Positions 23,752 through 31,990 of a stretch of 34,563 nt of DNA are shown here, one piece after another. Positions within the stretch are counted from its first letter, which is position 1; every line of letters starts with the position of its first letter. Source of the stretch: SURF-21 sp964592775 (GTDB taxonomy: Bacteria > Actinomycetota > Geothermincolia > Geothermincolales > RBG-13-55-18); assembly GCA_964592775.1 (NCBI GenBank), contig CAZQFX010000008.1:1-34563 (forward strand). The letters are read 5' to 3'. The position numbers and the translations under genes were made by a program. The notes beneath the pieces were generated by a model. It saw nothing but the letters and a program-made list of their open reading frames with translations. It was not told where the DNA came from and ran no database searches.

Positions 23752-24210
23752 TTAGCCTTCCGCGAGGCGCCGGCGGTATGCCTCCAGGGCTTGCGCCACC
23801 TCCTCGTATTTCAAGGCCAGGATCTCGCACGCCAGGAGGGCGGCGTTCTCCGCTCCATCGATGGCCACCGTGGCCACGGGCACCCCGCGCGGCATCTGCG
23901 CAATGGACAGCAGGGCGTCCATACCCCCCAGGTCGGGCGAGGAGAGGGGCAGGCCGATGACGGGGAGCGTGGTCATGGAAGCGGTGACGCCGGGGAGGTG
24001 TGCGGCCTTTCCCGCCGCCGCTATGAAGACCTCCACCCCTTCCCCGGGGGCTGCGCCCACGAAATCCCGCAGCTTCTGCGGCTGCCGGTGGGCGGAGATG
24101 ACGGCGGTCTTCACTCGCACGCCCATCTCGGCGAGGGTCTCCTCCGCCGGGGTCACCTTCTTCAGGTCGGACTTGGACCCCATGAGCAAGGCTACTACTG
24201 GAACGGTCAT
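23752..24210 (-). CDS. purE: PurE, phosphoribosylaminoimidazole carboxylase/mutase
   Basis: PurE forms CAIR, the PurC substrate. The 152-residue protein has GSKSD at the N-terminus and His41 in SAHRQPQKL, where class I enzymes usually read SAHRTP. AAGKAAHLPGVTAS follows in place of the common GAGGAAHLPGM, then LLSIAQMPRGVPVATVAIDGAENAAL. These variants resemble PurE proteins I associate with purK-less organisms. No purK is found in this window, so the enzyme may use AIR and CO2/bicarbonate without the N5-CAIR route; this is inference. ATG 24210 has GGAGGTGAG upstream. It lies 167 bases from purD and about 78 from purB. Confidence 0.92.
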   Translation of the reverse strand: MTVPVVALLMGSKSDLKKVTPAEETLAEMGVRVKTAVISAHRQPQKLRDFVGAAPGEGVEVFIAAAGKAAHLPGVTASMTTLPVIGLPLSSPDLGGMDALLSIAQMPRGVPVATVAIDGAENAALLACEILALKYEEVAQALEAYRRRLAEG

Positions 24211-24244
24211 GTCCTTCTCACCTCCATAAGTCGCTACGCCATTA

Positions 24245-24266
24245 CCTCTAAGGGACCTCTAAGGGA
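24245..24266. repeat. Tandem 11-bp duplication upstream of purE
   Basis: CCTCTAAGGGA occurs twice back to back at 24245-24255 and 24256-24266, about 35 bases before the purE ATG on the opposite strand. On the purE-sense strand it reads TCCCTTAGAGG twice. It could be a pair of regulator sites or just a local duplication. Confidence 0.6.
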
Positions 24267-24377
24267 CACCAAAGCCCCTTTCCCCTTCAACAATCCTGCT
24301 GCTTTGTCTTACGATCCTGTTTCTTTTACGGGATTCCCGCGCATTGATCCGAAAAGCCGGCATGAGGGTATCCCCAT

Positions 24378-25652
24378 TCATGCTTCCAGCGTCCGCAGGG
24401 CAATATCCCTGCGGTAGTAGATATCCTTGAAGCCTATCTTCTCCACCGCCTCGTAGGCTTTCTCGCGCGCGGCGGCGAAGTCGCGTCCGAGGGCGCTGAC
24501 GTTGAGCACCCTGCCGCCGTCGGTGAGGACCTCTCCCCTCTCGCCGAGGCGGGTACCGGCATGGAAGACCGTGACCCCGTCCAGGGAATCCGCCGCCTCC
24601 AGCCCGGTTATGGGGTAACCCCTGGCGTAGTCGGCCGGATAACCCCCGGAAGCGGCGGCGACGGTTACGCAGGGGTCGTCCCTCCATTTCAGTTCCACGC
24701 CGGAAAGCCTTCCCTCCACCACCGCGAGCATGGCTTCGACGATGTCGCTCTCGAGGCGGGGGATGACCGCCTGGGTCTCCGGGTCCCCGAAGCGCACGTT
24801 GTACTCGAGCACCTTGGGCCCGGCGGCGGTGAGGATGAGGCCGGCGTAGAGAATGCCCTTGAAATGGATGCCGCGCGCGGCGAGGGCCCTTGCCGTGGGC
24901 TCGAGCACCTCCTCCACCGCGCGCCGGTAGTTCTCGGCGGAGAGCACCGGCACGGGGGAGTAGGAGCCCATTCCCCCGGTGTTGGGCCCGCTGTCCCCGT
25001 CGCCCACCCGCTTGTAGTCCTGGGCGGGGGCCATGGGGAGGATGTCCTCGCCGTCCACGAAGCAGAGGATGGAGACCTCCTGCCCCGCCAGGAACTCCTC
25101 GATGAGCACCTTCTCCCCTGCGGCCCCGAAGGCGCGGTCGACGAAGCAGGTTCTCAAGGCCTCGCAGGCGGCCCGGTCGTCCTGGGCGATGATCACGCCC
25201 TTGCCTGCGGCGAGCCCGTCGGCCTTGACTACGTAAGGGGCGCCGCGGCTCCTGATGCAGGCCTCGGCGGCCTCGTAGGTGGTGAAGACCTCGGCTTCAC
25301 CGGTGGGCACGCCGGCATCGAGCATGAGCCGCTTGGCGAAGTCCTTGCTCCCCTCCATCTGCGCCGCTTCCCGGCTGGGGCCGAATACCGCCAGCCCCTT
25401 CGCCTGGAAGAGGTCGGCGATGCCCGCCACCAGCGGCGCCTCGGGCCCGACGACGGTGAGGTCGATCTTCTTCTCTTCAGCGAAGCGCGCCAGGCCCTCG
25501 ATATCCTCGGCATCCATATCCACGCACTCCGCGACGACCGCCATGCCCGCGTTGCCGGGCGCGCACCAGATATCGTCGACCAGGGGTGATTGCGCTATCT
25601 TCCAGGTGAGGGCGTGCTCGCGGCCCCCTTCTCCCACTACCAGAACTCTCAC
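24378..25652 (-). CDS. purD: Phosphoribosylamine-glycine ligase (GAR synthetase)
   Basis: PurD joins glycine to phosphoribosylamine in step two. The 424-residue ATP-grasp protein begins VLVVGEGGREHAL. It has APGNAGMA, GPEAPLVAGIAD, the ATP-grasp segment VVKADGLAAGKGV, and GPNTGGMGSYSP followed by EYNVRFGDPETQ for metal binding. The start is GTG at 25652, five bases after AGGGAGG. A promoter lies just upstream (25698-25727), so purD and the genes that follow can be transcribed separately from purA. Confidence 0.96.
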   Translation of the reverse strand: MRVLVVGEGGREHALTWKIAQSPLVDDIWCAPGNAGMAVVAECVDMDAEDIEGLARFAEEKKIDLTVVGPEAPLVAGIADLFQAKGLAVFGPSREAAQMEGSKDFAKRLMLDAGVPTGEAEVFTTYEAAEACIRSRGAPYVVKADGLAAGKGVIIAQDDRAACEALRTCFVDRAFGAAGEKVLIEEFLAGQEVSILCFVDGEDILPMAPAQDYKRVGDGDSGPNTGGMGSYSPVPVLSAENYRRAVEEVLEPTARALAARGIHFKGILYAGLILTAAGPKVLEYNVRFGDPETQAVIPRLESDIVEAMLAVVEGRLSGVELKWRDDPCVTVAAASGGYPADYARGYPITGLEAADSLDGVTVFHAGTRLGERGEVLTDGGRVLNVSALGRDFAAAREKAYEAVEKIGFKDIYYRRDIALRTLEA

Positions 25653-25697
25653 TTAAACCTCCCTACGCTCGCCCCGTCCATATTTGTATATTTTTTC

Positions 25698-25727
25698 AGT
25701 ATATATATTTATTGGCGGCAGTGACAA
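25698..25727 (-). promoter_or_regulatory. Promoter upstream of purD
   Basis: On the minus strand TTGTCA (25727-25722) is followed by an 18-base spacer and TATACT (25703-25698). Each hexamer has one mismatch to consensus. The start point would be near 25690, leaving a leader of about 38 bases, too short for a riboswitch. The surrounding DNA (25681-25712) is unusually AT-rich for this genome. Confidence 0.65.
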
Positions 25728-25773
25728 TCCTGCCTGCTTTCTGAGAATACTACGGCTTTTCCCTTCGGGAACG

Positions 25774-27105
25774 TCACAAGGGGAAGTCGTCGTAGAAGGT
25801 GAGGCGGCCCTGGCGCAGGGGCTCCTCCCCGCCGTCCAGCAGGATGGTCTGATGCCTCTCCGGCCCCACCGAGACGAGCTTGACGGGGACGCCGGCATGG
25901 CGCGAGACGAAAGCGAGGTAATCGCGGGCTTCCACCGGGAGATCCTCCAGGCGCTCGACTTGCGATATATCCGCTTTCCATCCCGGCAGTTCCTCATAGA
26001 TGGGCTCGCAGGCGGTGAAATCGCCGCAGATCTGTGGGAATTCCTCCAGCCTTTCTTGGCCGAGCCTGTAGGCCACGCATACCTTGAGCGTGTCGAACTG
26101 CGAGAGCACGTCCAGCTTGGTGATGGCCAGTGAGGTGAGGGTGTTCAAGCGCACCGCATAGCGCAGGATAACCATGTCGAACCAGCCGCAGCGCCTTTTG
26201 CGGCCGGTTGTGGTCCCGAACTCCTTGCCCACCTCCTGCATGACGCGGCCGGTCTCGTTATCCTGCTCGGTGGGGAAGGGGCCCGCCCCCACCCGGGTGA
26301 CATAGGCCTTGGTCACCCCGATGATCTCGTCGATGTCCTTGGGCCCTACTCCCGCTCCCGTGCATACCGCCCCGGCCATGGTGTTGGAGGAGGTGACGTA
26401 GGGGTAGGTGCCGTGGTCCAGGTCCAGCATCAGGCCCTGGGCGCCCTCGAAAAGGACGTTTCGGCCCTCCCGGAGCGCGCTCTTCACCAGGACCGAGGTA
26501 TCCGCCAGGCAGTGCCGCAGCCGTTCGGAATAGGCCTGATACCTCCCGGCAATCTCTACGGCATCCAGGGGCTCGACGCCATATAAGCAGGTAAAGAGAC
26601 GGTTTTTCTCCTCCACCGCCTCCCTGACCCTGGCGTTGAAGGCCGCCGGGTCGTGCATTTCCTGCATGCGTATACCCGTGCGCGCCGCCTTGTCGGCGTA
26701 GGTGGGTCCGATCCCCCTGCGCGTGGTGCCCAGGCTCTTCTCGCCGCGGCTGTCGTCCTGCAGGCCGTCGAGGTCCTCGTGGAAGGGCAGGATGACGTGT
26801 GCGTTGTAGGATATGCGCAGCCGCTCCGCGTCCGCGCCCAGCGCGCGCAGGTTATCCATCTCCTTGATGAGTACCGCGGGGTTGATGACCACGCCGTTGC
26901 CGATCACTGGCACGATATGGTGGTAGAGGATGCCGGAGGGGATGAGGTGCAGCTTCAGGGTCTCCCCGTCGTACATGATGGTATGCCCGGCGTTGTTTCC
27001 GCCCTGGAAGCGCACCACCACGTGCATCTCGTCCGAGAGGAGGTCTATGACCTTGCCTTTTCCCTCGTCGCCCCACTGGGTTCCTGCTACCACGATCCCG
27101 GGCAT
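25774..27105 (-). CDS. purA: Adenylosuccinate synthetase
   Basis: PurA commits IMP to AMP by adding aspartate with GTP. The 443-residue protein has the phosphate loop WGDEGKGK at 11-18 with catalytic Asp13, GGNNAGHT with His41, and the family blocks GTTRRGIGPTYADKA, FEGAQGLMLDLDHGTYPYVTSSN and GRKRRCGWFD. The IMP and GTP sites appear intact. ATG 27105 is preceded by purine-rich sequence (GGAAAGAG at nine bases). It is the first purine gene in reading direction, under an extended -10 promoter, and is separated from purD by 121 bases with a second promoter. Confidence 0.96.
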   Translation of the reverse strand: MPGIVVAGTQWGDEGKGKVIDLLSDEMHVVVRFQGGNNAGHTIMYDGETLKLHLIPSGILYHHIVPVIGNGVVINPAVLIKEMDNLRALGADAERLRISYNAHVILPFHEDLDGLQDDSRGEKSLGTTRRGIGPTYADKAARTGIRMQEMHDPAAFNARVREAVEEKNRLFTCLYGVEPLDAVEIAGRYQAYSERLRHCLADTSVLVKSALREGRNVLFEGAQGLMLDLDHGTYPYVTSSNTMAGAVCTGAGVGPKDIDEIIGVTKAYVTRVGAGPFPTEQDNETGRVMQEVGKEFGTTTGRKRRCGWFDMVILRYAVRLNTLTSLAITKLDVLSQFDTLKVCVAYRLGQERLEEFPQICGDFTACEPIYEELPGWKADISQVERLEDLPVEARDYLAFVSRHAGVPVKLVSVGPERHQTILLDGGEEPLRQGRLTFYDDFPL

Positions 27106-27158
27106 GGCCTATCTCTTTCCTTCCTCCTATTTGCCTCTCCTGCCCCACACGAAGAATC

Positions 27159-27167
27159 ATTATAGCA
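27159..27167 (-). promoter_or_regulatory. Extended -10 promoter of purA
   Basis: The minus strand reads TGCTATAAT from 27167 to 27159, a perfect extended -10 (TGn plus consensus TATAAT). No good -35 is present, as is common for such promoters. Transcription would start near 27152, about 47 bases before the purA ATG. It lies about 40 bases past the end of the membrane-protein gene. Confidence 0.7.
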
Positions 27168-27207
27168 CTTGTTAACTGGATGGACTAATGCATCGGTGCC
27201 GCGCCCT

Positions 27208-29667
27208 TCAGCCTGACTTCTTGCGTTCGACGCGGGTGGCTATCGAGGCGAGGATGGAGGGCAGTATGAGCAGGGACGAGAGCAGGGCGAAGGTAAGGGA
27301 AAGGGCGGTGATGATGCCGAACCTCTGCATGTAGTCTATCCTGGAGAAGGAGAGGATGAGAAAGGCCCCGGCCGTGGTCACCGCCGCCGAGAGCAAAGCC
27401 TTGCCCACGTTGCCCACGGTGCGCCGGATGGCCTCGTCTATCGCCACCCCGCCGCCGCGCCATTCCTCCACGAAGCGGTGAGTGACGTGGATGCCGAAAT
27501 CGATGCCCGCCCCGATGACCAGCGACGAGACCATCACGGTCATGAAATCCAGCGGCCAGCCGAGGATGGCCAGCGCTCCCAGCTCCATGGCCACGCTGAT
27601 GAAGACCACGCTGCTCGCGGCGATGCCGAACCAGAAGGAACGGAAGACCAGGATGACCACCAGCGCGCAAAGCACCAGCGCCAGGGCCATGGTCTTGAGC
27701 TGGGTGGGAACGATGGTGCCCAGCATCTCGTTAAAGAGCAACGGAAGCCCGCTGCTGCTCATGGCGATATCCGGCGCGGCGGCGACCGCGGCTTCGGTAG
27801 CCCTGCCGATGCTGTCGGCCAGGACCTTCATATCCTGCTGGGACCCACGTTCCAACCTGATGCTCACCATGGCGGTCCCAAGATCGGGAGTGATGAGCTG
27901 GTTGTCGGCCGCGGACCCGGCGGAGCCGCTGGATTGCCGCAACCTCGCCAAGACCTCCAACACTTCGCCCCTGGTCCCCGGCACCGACCCATTATGGTTT
28001 TTCACCACGTCCGCGATACTGAATATCTTCTGCCTCTGGAACAGGCGCTGGCCGTTCTCTCCCACGTAATCGTTCGCGGCCAGGTCATCCTCGTACGCCA
28101 GCATGGCGTTCAGCGTCCCCGGCTCGAGAACATCCCCCCTGACCAGGGTGAGGACGATCTCCTGCCCGCCGAAGTACTCGTCGATCTTCTCGTTGGCCTG
28201 GATGAAGGGCAGGTCCTGCGGCAGCATCTTGAAGATGTCGGCCTCGGTGCCCAGGTCGAATCCCAGCCCGGCGCAACCGAGGATGATGAGCAGGGACACG
28301 ACCACCACCACGCCGCGGTGGTGTTCCGACAGGACCGCTATCCTGGCCAGGAAGGCGTTGACCGGCGACTGCCGCCGTAGCACCCTCCTCCGCCGCCCGG
28401 CCTCCCATCTCTCCTGTGCCCCGGCGCCGCGATCCCTCAGGACGATTACCGCCGGGAGCAAGGTCACCGCCAGGACGAAGCTGGCCATCACCCCCACCAC
28501 GCAGAGGATGCCGAACTGCTGGATGATGGGCATGTTGGAGATGCCGAAGGAAGCAAAGCCGAAGGCGGTGGTGGTGGCGGCGAGGAAAACGGCCGCGCCA
28601 ACAGCCACCACGGAGGCGAGGACCGAGCGCTTCGGCTCCCGCCCTTTGCCCCGCTCCTCGTAGTAACGCGAGAGCACGTGGATGGCGTAGGCCATGCCCA
28701 CCCCCAGGAGCAGCGGCATGATGGCGGTGTTGCTGTAGGAGAAGGGGAAGCCTATCCAGCCCGAGAGCCCCATCACCCACACTATGGTCACCATGATCAC
28801 CAGCAGGGTGAAGACCACGTCGGTGATCCTGCGGAAGGTGAGGAAGAGGATGAGCAGGATGAACAGGAAGGCCAGCAGGAAAAGGGTCCTGGTGTCCGAG
28901 ATGGTGCTCTGGCTCGATTCCCTCTGCATGGAGGCCTTGCCGGCTACGTATGAGTTCACGCCCGGGACCTCGCCGAAATGGGCCTTCGTCTTGTCGGTGA
29001 ACCCCCCAACGAGCATGATCTGCTCGCCCGAACCAGCCTCCGGGTTCATCTTCGCGCTGATCAGGGCGGCGCGCCCGTCGGCGGAGATGTTCTGTGGCGC
29101 CACGTCCACGCCCAGCTCCTCGAGTTGCCCCCGTTTGATCCGGAGGTTGAGCTCCACCTGCCGCACCAGTTCCTCATCGCTAAGGACGCCGATTACGTTA
29201 AGCAGCGGCTCTCCCTCCCGCACCGGCGCCGCGCGGCCTCCAGCCCCTCCCAGCCGGGGAGCCCCTCCGACCTGGAAACCGCCGGCTGGCTGCACGGCCT
29301 CGTCGCCGATATAGGACATCCCGTCGAGAGGGGTTGTGACCTCGGAGATAAACCGGCCCCAGATTTCCGGGTCTTCCCGGAGGAACCCCTCGTAGCCGGC
29401 GATCTTGCGCAGCAGGTCCGCCTCGAGCACATCGTCCGCCTCCACCAGGACCTGCTCCTCCTCGATGCCCCCGAACTTCTCCTCGGCCTCGTTCATGGTC
29501 CGCACTATCTCGCTCGAGTCGGAGAGCATGATCCTCTCGCCGTACTCCTGGTGGATCCCGAACAATCCCGCCGTGAAGAAAGCCGTTATCGCCGCGATGA
29601 TGGCGATGGCCAGCAGGGGCCTCCTGATGCTGTTGGTGCCGAACCAGGTGAAGGCCTTCTCTACCAC
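27208..29667 (-). CDS. RND/MMPL-family membrane protein (HAE3-like)
   Basis: The 819-residue protein has the duplicated RND plan: one helix near 17-37, a large extracytoplasmic domain to about 260, a group of five helices, a second domain from about 475 to 650 and a final group of five helices. The second half keeps the ion-relay type motif GAGIDFGIH (719-727, Asp723), but the first half reads GVGMAYAIH (322-330) with Ala in place of Asp. Related proteins export lipids, hopanoids or hydrophobic compounds; the substrate here is unknown. GTG 29667 is chosen because the sequence upstream does not look like protein and AGGGGAG precedes it; the frame stays open to ATG 29784. No adaptor gene is adjacent. 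Confidence 0.88.
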   Translation of the reverse strand: MVEKAFTWFGTNSIRRPLLAIAIIAAITAFFTAGLFGIHQEYGERIMLSDSSEIVRTMNEAEEKFGGIEEEQVLVEADDVLEADLLRKIAGYEGFLREDPEIWGRFISEVTTPLDGMSYIGDEAVQPAGGFQVGGAPRLGGAGGRAAPVREGEPLLNVIGVLSDEELVRQVELNLRIKRGQLEELGVDVAPQNISADGRAALISAKMNPEAGSGEQIMLVGGFTDKTKAHFGEVPGVNSYVAGKASMQRESSQSTISDTRTLFLLAFLFILLILFLTFRRITDVVFTLLVIMVTIVWVMGLSGWIGFPFSYSNTAIMPLLLGVGMAYAIHVLSRYYEERGKGREPKRSVLASVVAVGAAVFLAATTTAFGFASFGISNMPIIQQFGILCVVGVMASFVLAVTLLPAVIVLRDRGAGAQERWEAGRRRRVLRRQSPVNAFLARIAVLSEHHRGVVVVVSLLIILGCAGLGFDLGTEADIFKMLPQDLPFIQANEKIDEYFGGQEIVLTLVRGDVLEPGTLNAMLAYEDDLAANDYVGENGQRLFQRQKIFSIADVVKNHNGSVPGTRGEVLEVLARLRQSSGSAGSAADNQLITPDLGTAMVSIRLERGSQQDMKVLADSIGRATEAAVAAAPDIAMSSSGLPLLFNEMLGTIVPTQLKTMALALVLCALVVILVFRSFWFGIAASSVVFISVAMELGALAILGWPLDFMTVMVSSLVIGAGIDFGIHVTHRFVEEWRGGGVAIDEAIRRTVGNVGKALLSAAVTTAGAFLILSFSRIDYMQRFGIITALSLTFALLSSLLILPSILASIATRVERKKSG

Positions 29668-29720
29668 GGCTCCCCTTCCCGCCTTCCCATATCCCTGTCT
29701 GAGAGGGCTTGCGGGACGAC

Positions 29721-29738
29721 GCTTGCATAGCGGCAAGC
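29721..29738. promoter_or_regulatory. Palindrome upstream of the RND gene, site A
   Basis: GCTTGC (29721-29726) and GCAAGC (29733-29738) form a perfect inverted repeat with a six-base centre, about 55-70 bases before the GTG start. It resembles site B in half-site sequence (TTGC/GCAA), so both may bind the same repressor. No regulator gene is adjacent. Confidence 0.4.
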
Positions 29739-29770
29739 TTTCATCTAGCAATATTGATTGATTTACAAAG

Positions 29771-29785
29771 TTTGCTCTATGCAAA
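29771..29785. promoter_or_regulatory. Palindrome upstream of the RND gene, site B
   Basis: TTTGC (29771-29775) and GCAAA (29781-29785) are inverted around a five-base centre. Centre-to-centre distance to site A is about 48-49 bases. The surrounding DNA is AT-rich and could hold the promoter of the RND gene, but I cannot fix one. Confidence 0.4.
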
Positions 29786-30388
29786 TAATAATACGCTGGT
29801 TCTCCTCCCCCGTCAAGAAGCGGAAGCCGTATATTTCAAGCAGATTTATTGATCTATCAACGAACGGGCTTTCGAGTACATCCTTTAGATCCTTATTTAG
29901 CGCAATAGAGAAATGAGGCTCTTCTCAAAATCGTGCGGGTAATACCGCCACCCGGCAAGGCTATCATTGGACTCATCCAGGCAGCCAAGAGAAGGGCCGG
30001 GGGTTGCCGCAATACCGATAACCTGATCACCATGATCTGCCTTATCGCGGGGAAGTTGGACTTCGAAGGTTTGCCGGCCCCCGTCTTATGCGCTACCCGT
30101 ACCAAATAGCGAGGAGCCAGAAATGAATTCGGTCTCGAGTAATTGATGCAACCAGAAACGGATGGGCTTTTACAGCAGATCTCTCCGTAAATACAACGAG
30201 GCAGGGCGAGGAATGGTCCCGGGGCCGTTAATCCTCATACCCTGGACTGCCGACCTCGGCCAGCTACGGCCTGCCTATGGCGGGAAGCGGGTGGTCCCGC
30301 ACAATGGCAGGGGTGTCGGAGGGGTCGTTTCCATATCGGGCGGCGGGTGGGACTTCGTGGCCAGGCGATCCAGGTCCTCATCCCCCGC
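29786..30388. other. Gene-poor stretch of about 600 bases with a transposase remnant
   Basis: AT-richer than its surroundings at 29786-29930. Contains the transposase fragment at 29909-30109. From 30110 to 30388 I see no gene, RNA or clear repeat; short open frames there have no ribosome site or recognisable sequence. The stretch separates the RND gene's upstream region from the 3' end of the flavoprotein gene. Confidence 0.6.
29909..30109 (+). pseudogene. C-terminal remnant of an ISL3-like transposase
   Basis: The plus-strand frame from 29909 to the TAG at 30107-30109 reads, in its middle, GLIQAAKRRAGGCRNTDNL followed by ITMICLIAGKLDF. This resembles the C-terminal end of ISL3-family transposases (a pattern like IQAAKRRARGYR...LI.MIYLIAGKLDF). 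The frame is closed upstream by TAG at 29906-29908, there is no start codon in a sensible place, and the catalytic part is absent, so this is a decayed fragment. No terminal inverted repeats were found. The family assignment is from memory of the motif and should be treated as moderate. Confidence 0.55.
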
Positions 30389-31762
30389 TCAGCGCGCGTG
30401 CAGGATGGAGCGGGCCACGACGATGCCCGAGGCCGATGCCTGTACGAGCCCGCGGGTGATGCCCGCCCCGTCCCCGATGGCGTAGAGGCCGGCTATCTCC
30501 GACTGCAGATCCGCCCCGAGGCTCGGCCGGGAGGAATAGAACTTCACCTCCACCCCGTAGAGAAGGGTGTCGCGCTTATACAGACCGGGGCAGAGGCTGT
30601 CCAGGGCTTCGAGCATCTCCAGGATGTCGCTGATATAGCGGAAAGGCAAAGCGAAACTCAGGTCCCCAGGGGTGGCGTCGGCCAGCGTGGGACGCACCGT
30701 GGAGCGGGAGATGCGCCGGGGCGTGGAACGCCGCCCGTCCAGGAGGTCGCCCAGCCTCTGAATGAGGATTCCCTCCCCCAGGAGGTTGGCCAGACGGGCG
30801 ATGTACTTGCCGTAGGCGATGGGCTCCTTGAAGGGCTCGGTGAAGGTGGTGCTCACCAGGAGGGCGAAGTTGGAGTTGTCCGTGCGCCGCTCCCCGTAGG
30901 AGTGTCCGTTCACCGTGAGCACGTCGCCGTAGCGCTCCACGCACACCTGGCCGTAGGGGTTCATGCAAAACACCCGCACGCGGTCCTCGAAACGCCGCGT
31001 GAAGTAATGCAGTTTGGGCTCATAGAGGTCGGCGGTGAGGGGCTCCAGCACCGGAGCGGGGACCTCCACCCGCAGGCCGATATCCACCTGGTTGTTCTGT
31101 ACGGTGACCCCCAGCCGCTCCATCTCGTCCGCCAGCCAGTCGGCTCCCTCCCTGCCGGGGGCGAGCGCCACGTTGTCCGCGAGGTTCTCCTCACCCTCCG
31201 CGGTGCGGATACCCCGGACCCTGCCGCCGTCCACCAGGATGGACGCCACGTCCGTGCCGGTCCTTACCTCCACCTTGTCCGCCAGGAAATCCCGCATCCT
31301 CACCAGCAGCTCGCGGCAGCGCTCCGTCCCCAGGTGGCGGAAAGGACAGGGGGTGAGGATGAGGTTGGAGAGTATCGCCTTCTTCCTCCATTCCTCGACC
31401 TTGTCCCCCTCGTCCCCAAAGATGCGGCGCGGAGCGCCAAACTCTAGGTAGAGCTGGTCCACGCGGTCGATTAGGTCCCGGAGCATCCTAGTCCCCACGT
31501 ACTCCCCCAGCCACCCTCCCACGTCAGGCGAGAGGGAGAGCTTGCCGTCGCTGAAGGCGCCCGCTCCGCCCCAGCCGCTGGTGATGGCGCAGGTCTCGCA
31601 CTTGCGGCACTTGTCGACGCGGGCGGGGCAATCGCGCTTCTCGATATCCGGGCCCTTCTCGAGCATGAGCACGCGCAGGCCGTCCCTCTTCACCAGCTCG
31701 AGCGCGGTGAAGATACCGGCCGGCCCGGCCCCGACGATTATCACGTCGTAGTTATCGTTCAT
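30389..31762 (-). CDS. FAD-dependent dehydrogenase, COG2509-like
   Basis: The 457-residue protein begins YDVIIVGAGPAGIFTALEL, an FAD-binding GxGxxG motif, followed by LEKGPDIEKRDCP. A Cys pair CRKCETC and the glycine-rich SGWGGAGAFSDGKLSL come next, a pattern I associate with the uncharacterised NAD(FAD)-utilising dehydrogenases of COG2509. The C-terminus has GLYAIGDGAGITRGLVQASASG, the second FAD motif. The clustered Cys (CPARVDKCRKCETC) may hold a metal centre. ATG 31762 is chosen to start the Rossmann fold; an in-frame ATG lies 12 bases upstream, and further upstream the frame is open but does not look like protein. The natural substrate is unknown. It is divergent from the DUF169 gene. 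Confidence 0.88.
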   Translation of the reverse strand: MNDNYDVIIVGAGPAGIFTALELVKRDGLRVLMLEKGPDIEKRDCPARVDKCRKCETCAITSGWGGAGAFSDGKLSLSPDVGGWLGEYVGTRMLRDLIDRVDQLYLEFGAPRRIFGDEGDKVEEWRKKAILSNLILTPCPFRHLGTERCRELLVRMRDFLADKVEVRTGTDVASILVDGGRVRGIRTAEGEENLADNVALAPGREGADWLADEMERLGVTVQNNQVDIGLRVEVPAPVLEPLTADLYEPKLHYFTRRFEDRVRVFCMNPYGQVCVERYGDVLTVNGHSYGERRTDNSNFALLVSTTFTEPFKEPIAYGKYIARLANLLGEGILIQRLGDLLDGRRSTPRRISRSTVRPTLADATPGDLSFALPFRYISDILEMLEALDSLCPGLYKRDTLLYGVEVKFYSSRPSLGADLQSEIAGLYAIGDGAGITRGLVQASASGIVVARSILHAR

Positions 31763-31813
31763 GGCACCACCCATTGTGTAACATCGGTGGCGCGCGTGCC
31801 AGGCCTTAGAGGG

Positions 31814-31833
31814 GCAGACCCCATAAAGTCTGC
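31814..31833. promoter_or_regulatory. Inverted repeat between the flavoprotein and DUF169 genes
   Basis: GCAGAC (31814-31819) and GTCTGC (31828-31833) form a perfect six-base inverted repeat with an eight-base centre, about 50-70 bases upstream of the flavoprotein start. It could be an operator in this divergent region or part of the nearby repeat element. Confidence 0.35.
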
Positions 31834-31860
31834 TGTGTCCTCGCCGCAACTTATGACAGG

Positions 31861-31920
31861 CTGTTCCGAAAATAGCCTTTGCTGGTGCCGCGACCTTGCG
31901 GCATGAGGGACTGACCGGGG
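31861..31920 (+). repeat. Dispersed intergenic repeat, copy 3 (internally deleted)
   Basis: About 60 bases. It starts with CTGTTCCGAAAATAGCC and continues directly into GGTGCCGCGACCTTGCGGCA, then TGAGGGACTGACCGG. Compared with copy 1 (13010) about 50 central bases are missing, while both ends are nearly identical. Hairpin arms TGCCGC (31886-31891) and GCGGCA (31898-31903) are kept. Confidence 0.75.
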
Positions 31921-31960
31921 ATGAGTTAACTTGCGCCATGCAGGCTGTCGGGCGGGGTTG

Positions 31961-31966
31961 TATAAT
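31961..31966 (+). promoter_or_regulatory. -10 element for the DUF169 gene
   Basis: A consensus TATAAT lies 24 bases before the ATG at 31991. The -35 is not clear: TTGCGC at 31931-31936 is too far away (24-base spacer). A leader of about 18 bases with AAAGGGGGAG would follow. Confidence 0.45.
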
Positions 31967-31990
31967 CCGAGGGTGAGGAAAGGGGGAGAC

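Noticed and set aside
21316..24417. A 1033-codon plus-strand open frame
   Set aside because: Antisense to the purC-purS, purB and purE genes; no family motifs and composition typical of a GC-rich shadow frame.
25653..25773. Purine or ZTP riboswitch upstream of purD
   Set aside because: The predicted leader is only about 38 bases and has no conserved riboswitch core. The leader of purA (about 47 bases) is also too short.
29668..29784. N-terminal extension of the RND protein to ATG 29784
   Set aside because: The added residues do not look like a signal or membrane segment, and the DNA contains palindromes and AT-rich promoter-like sequence. The GTG at 29667 is preferred, though not proven.
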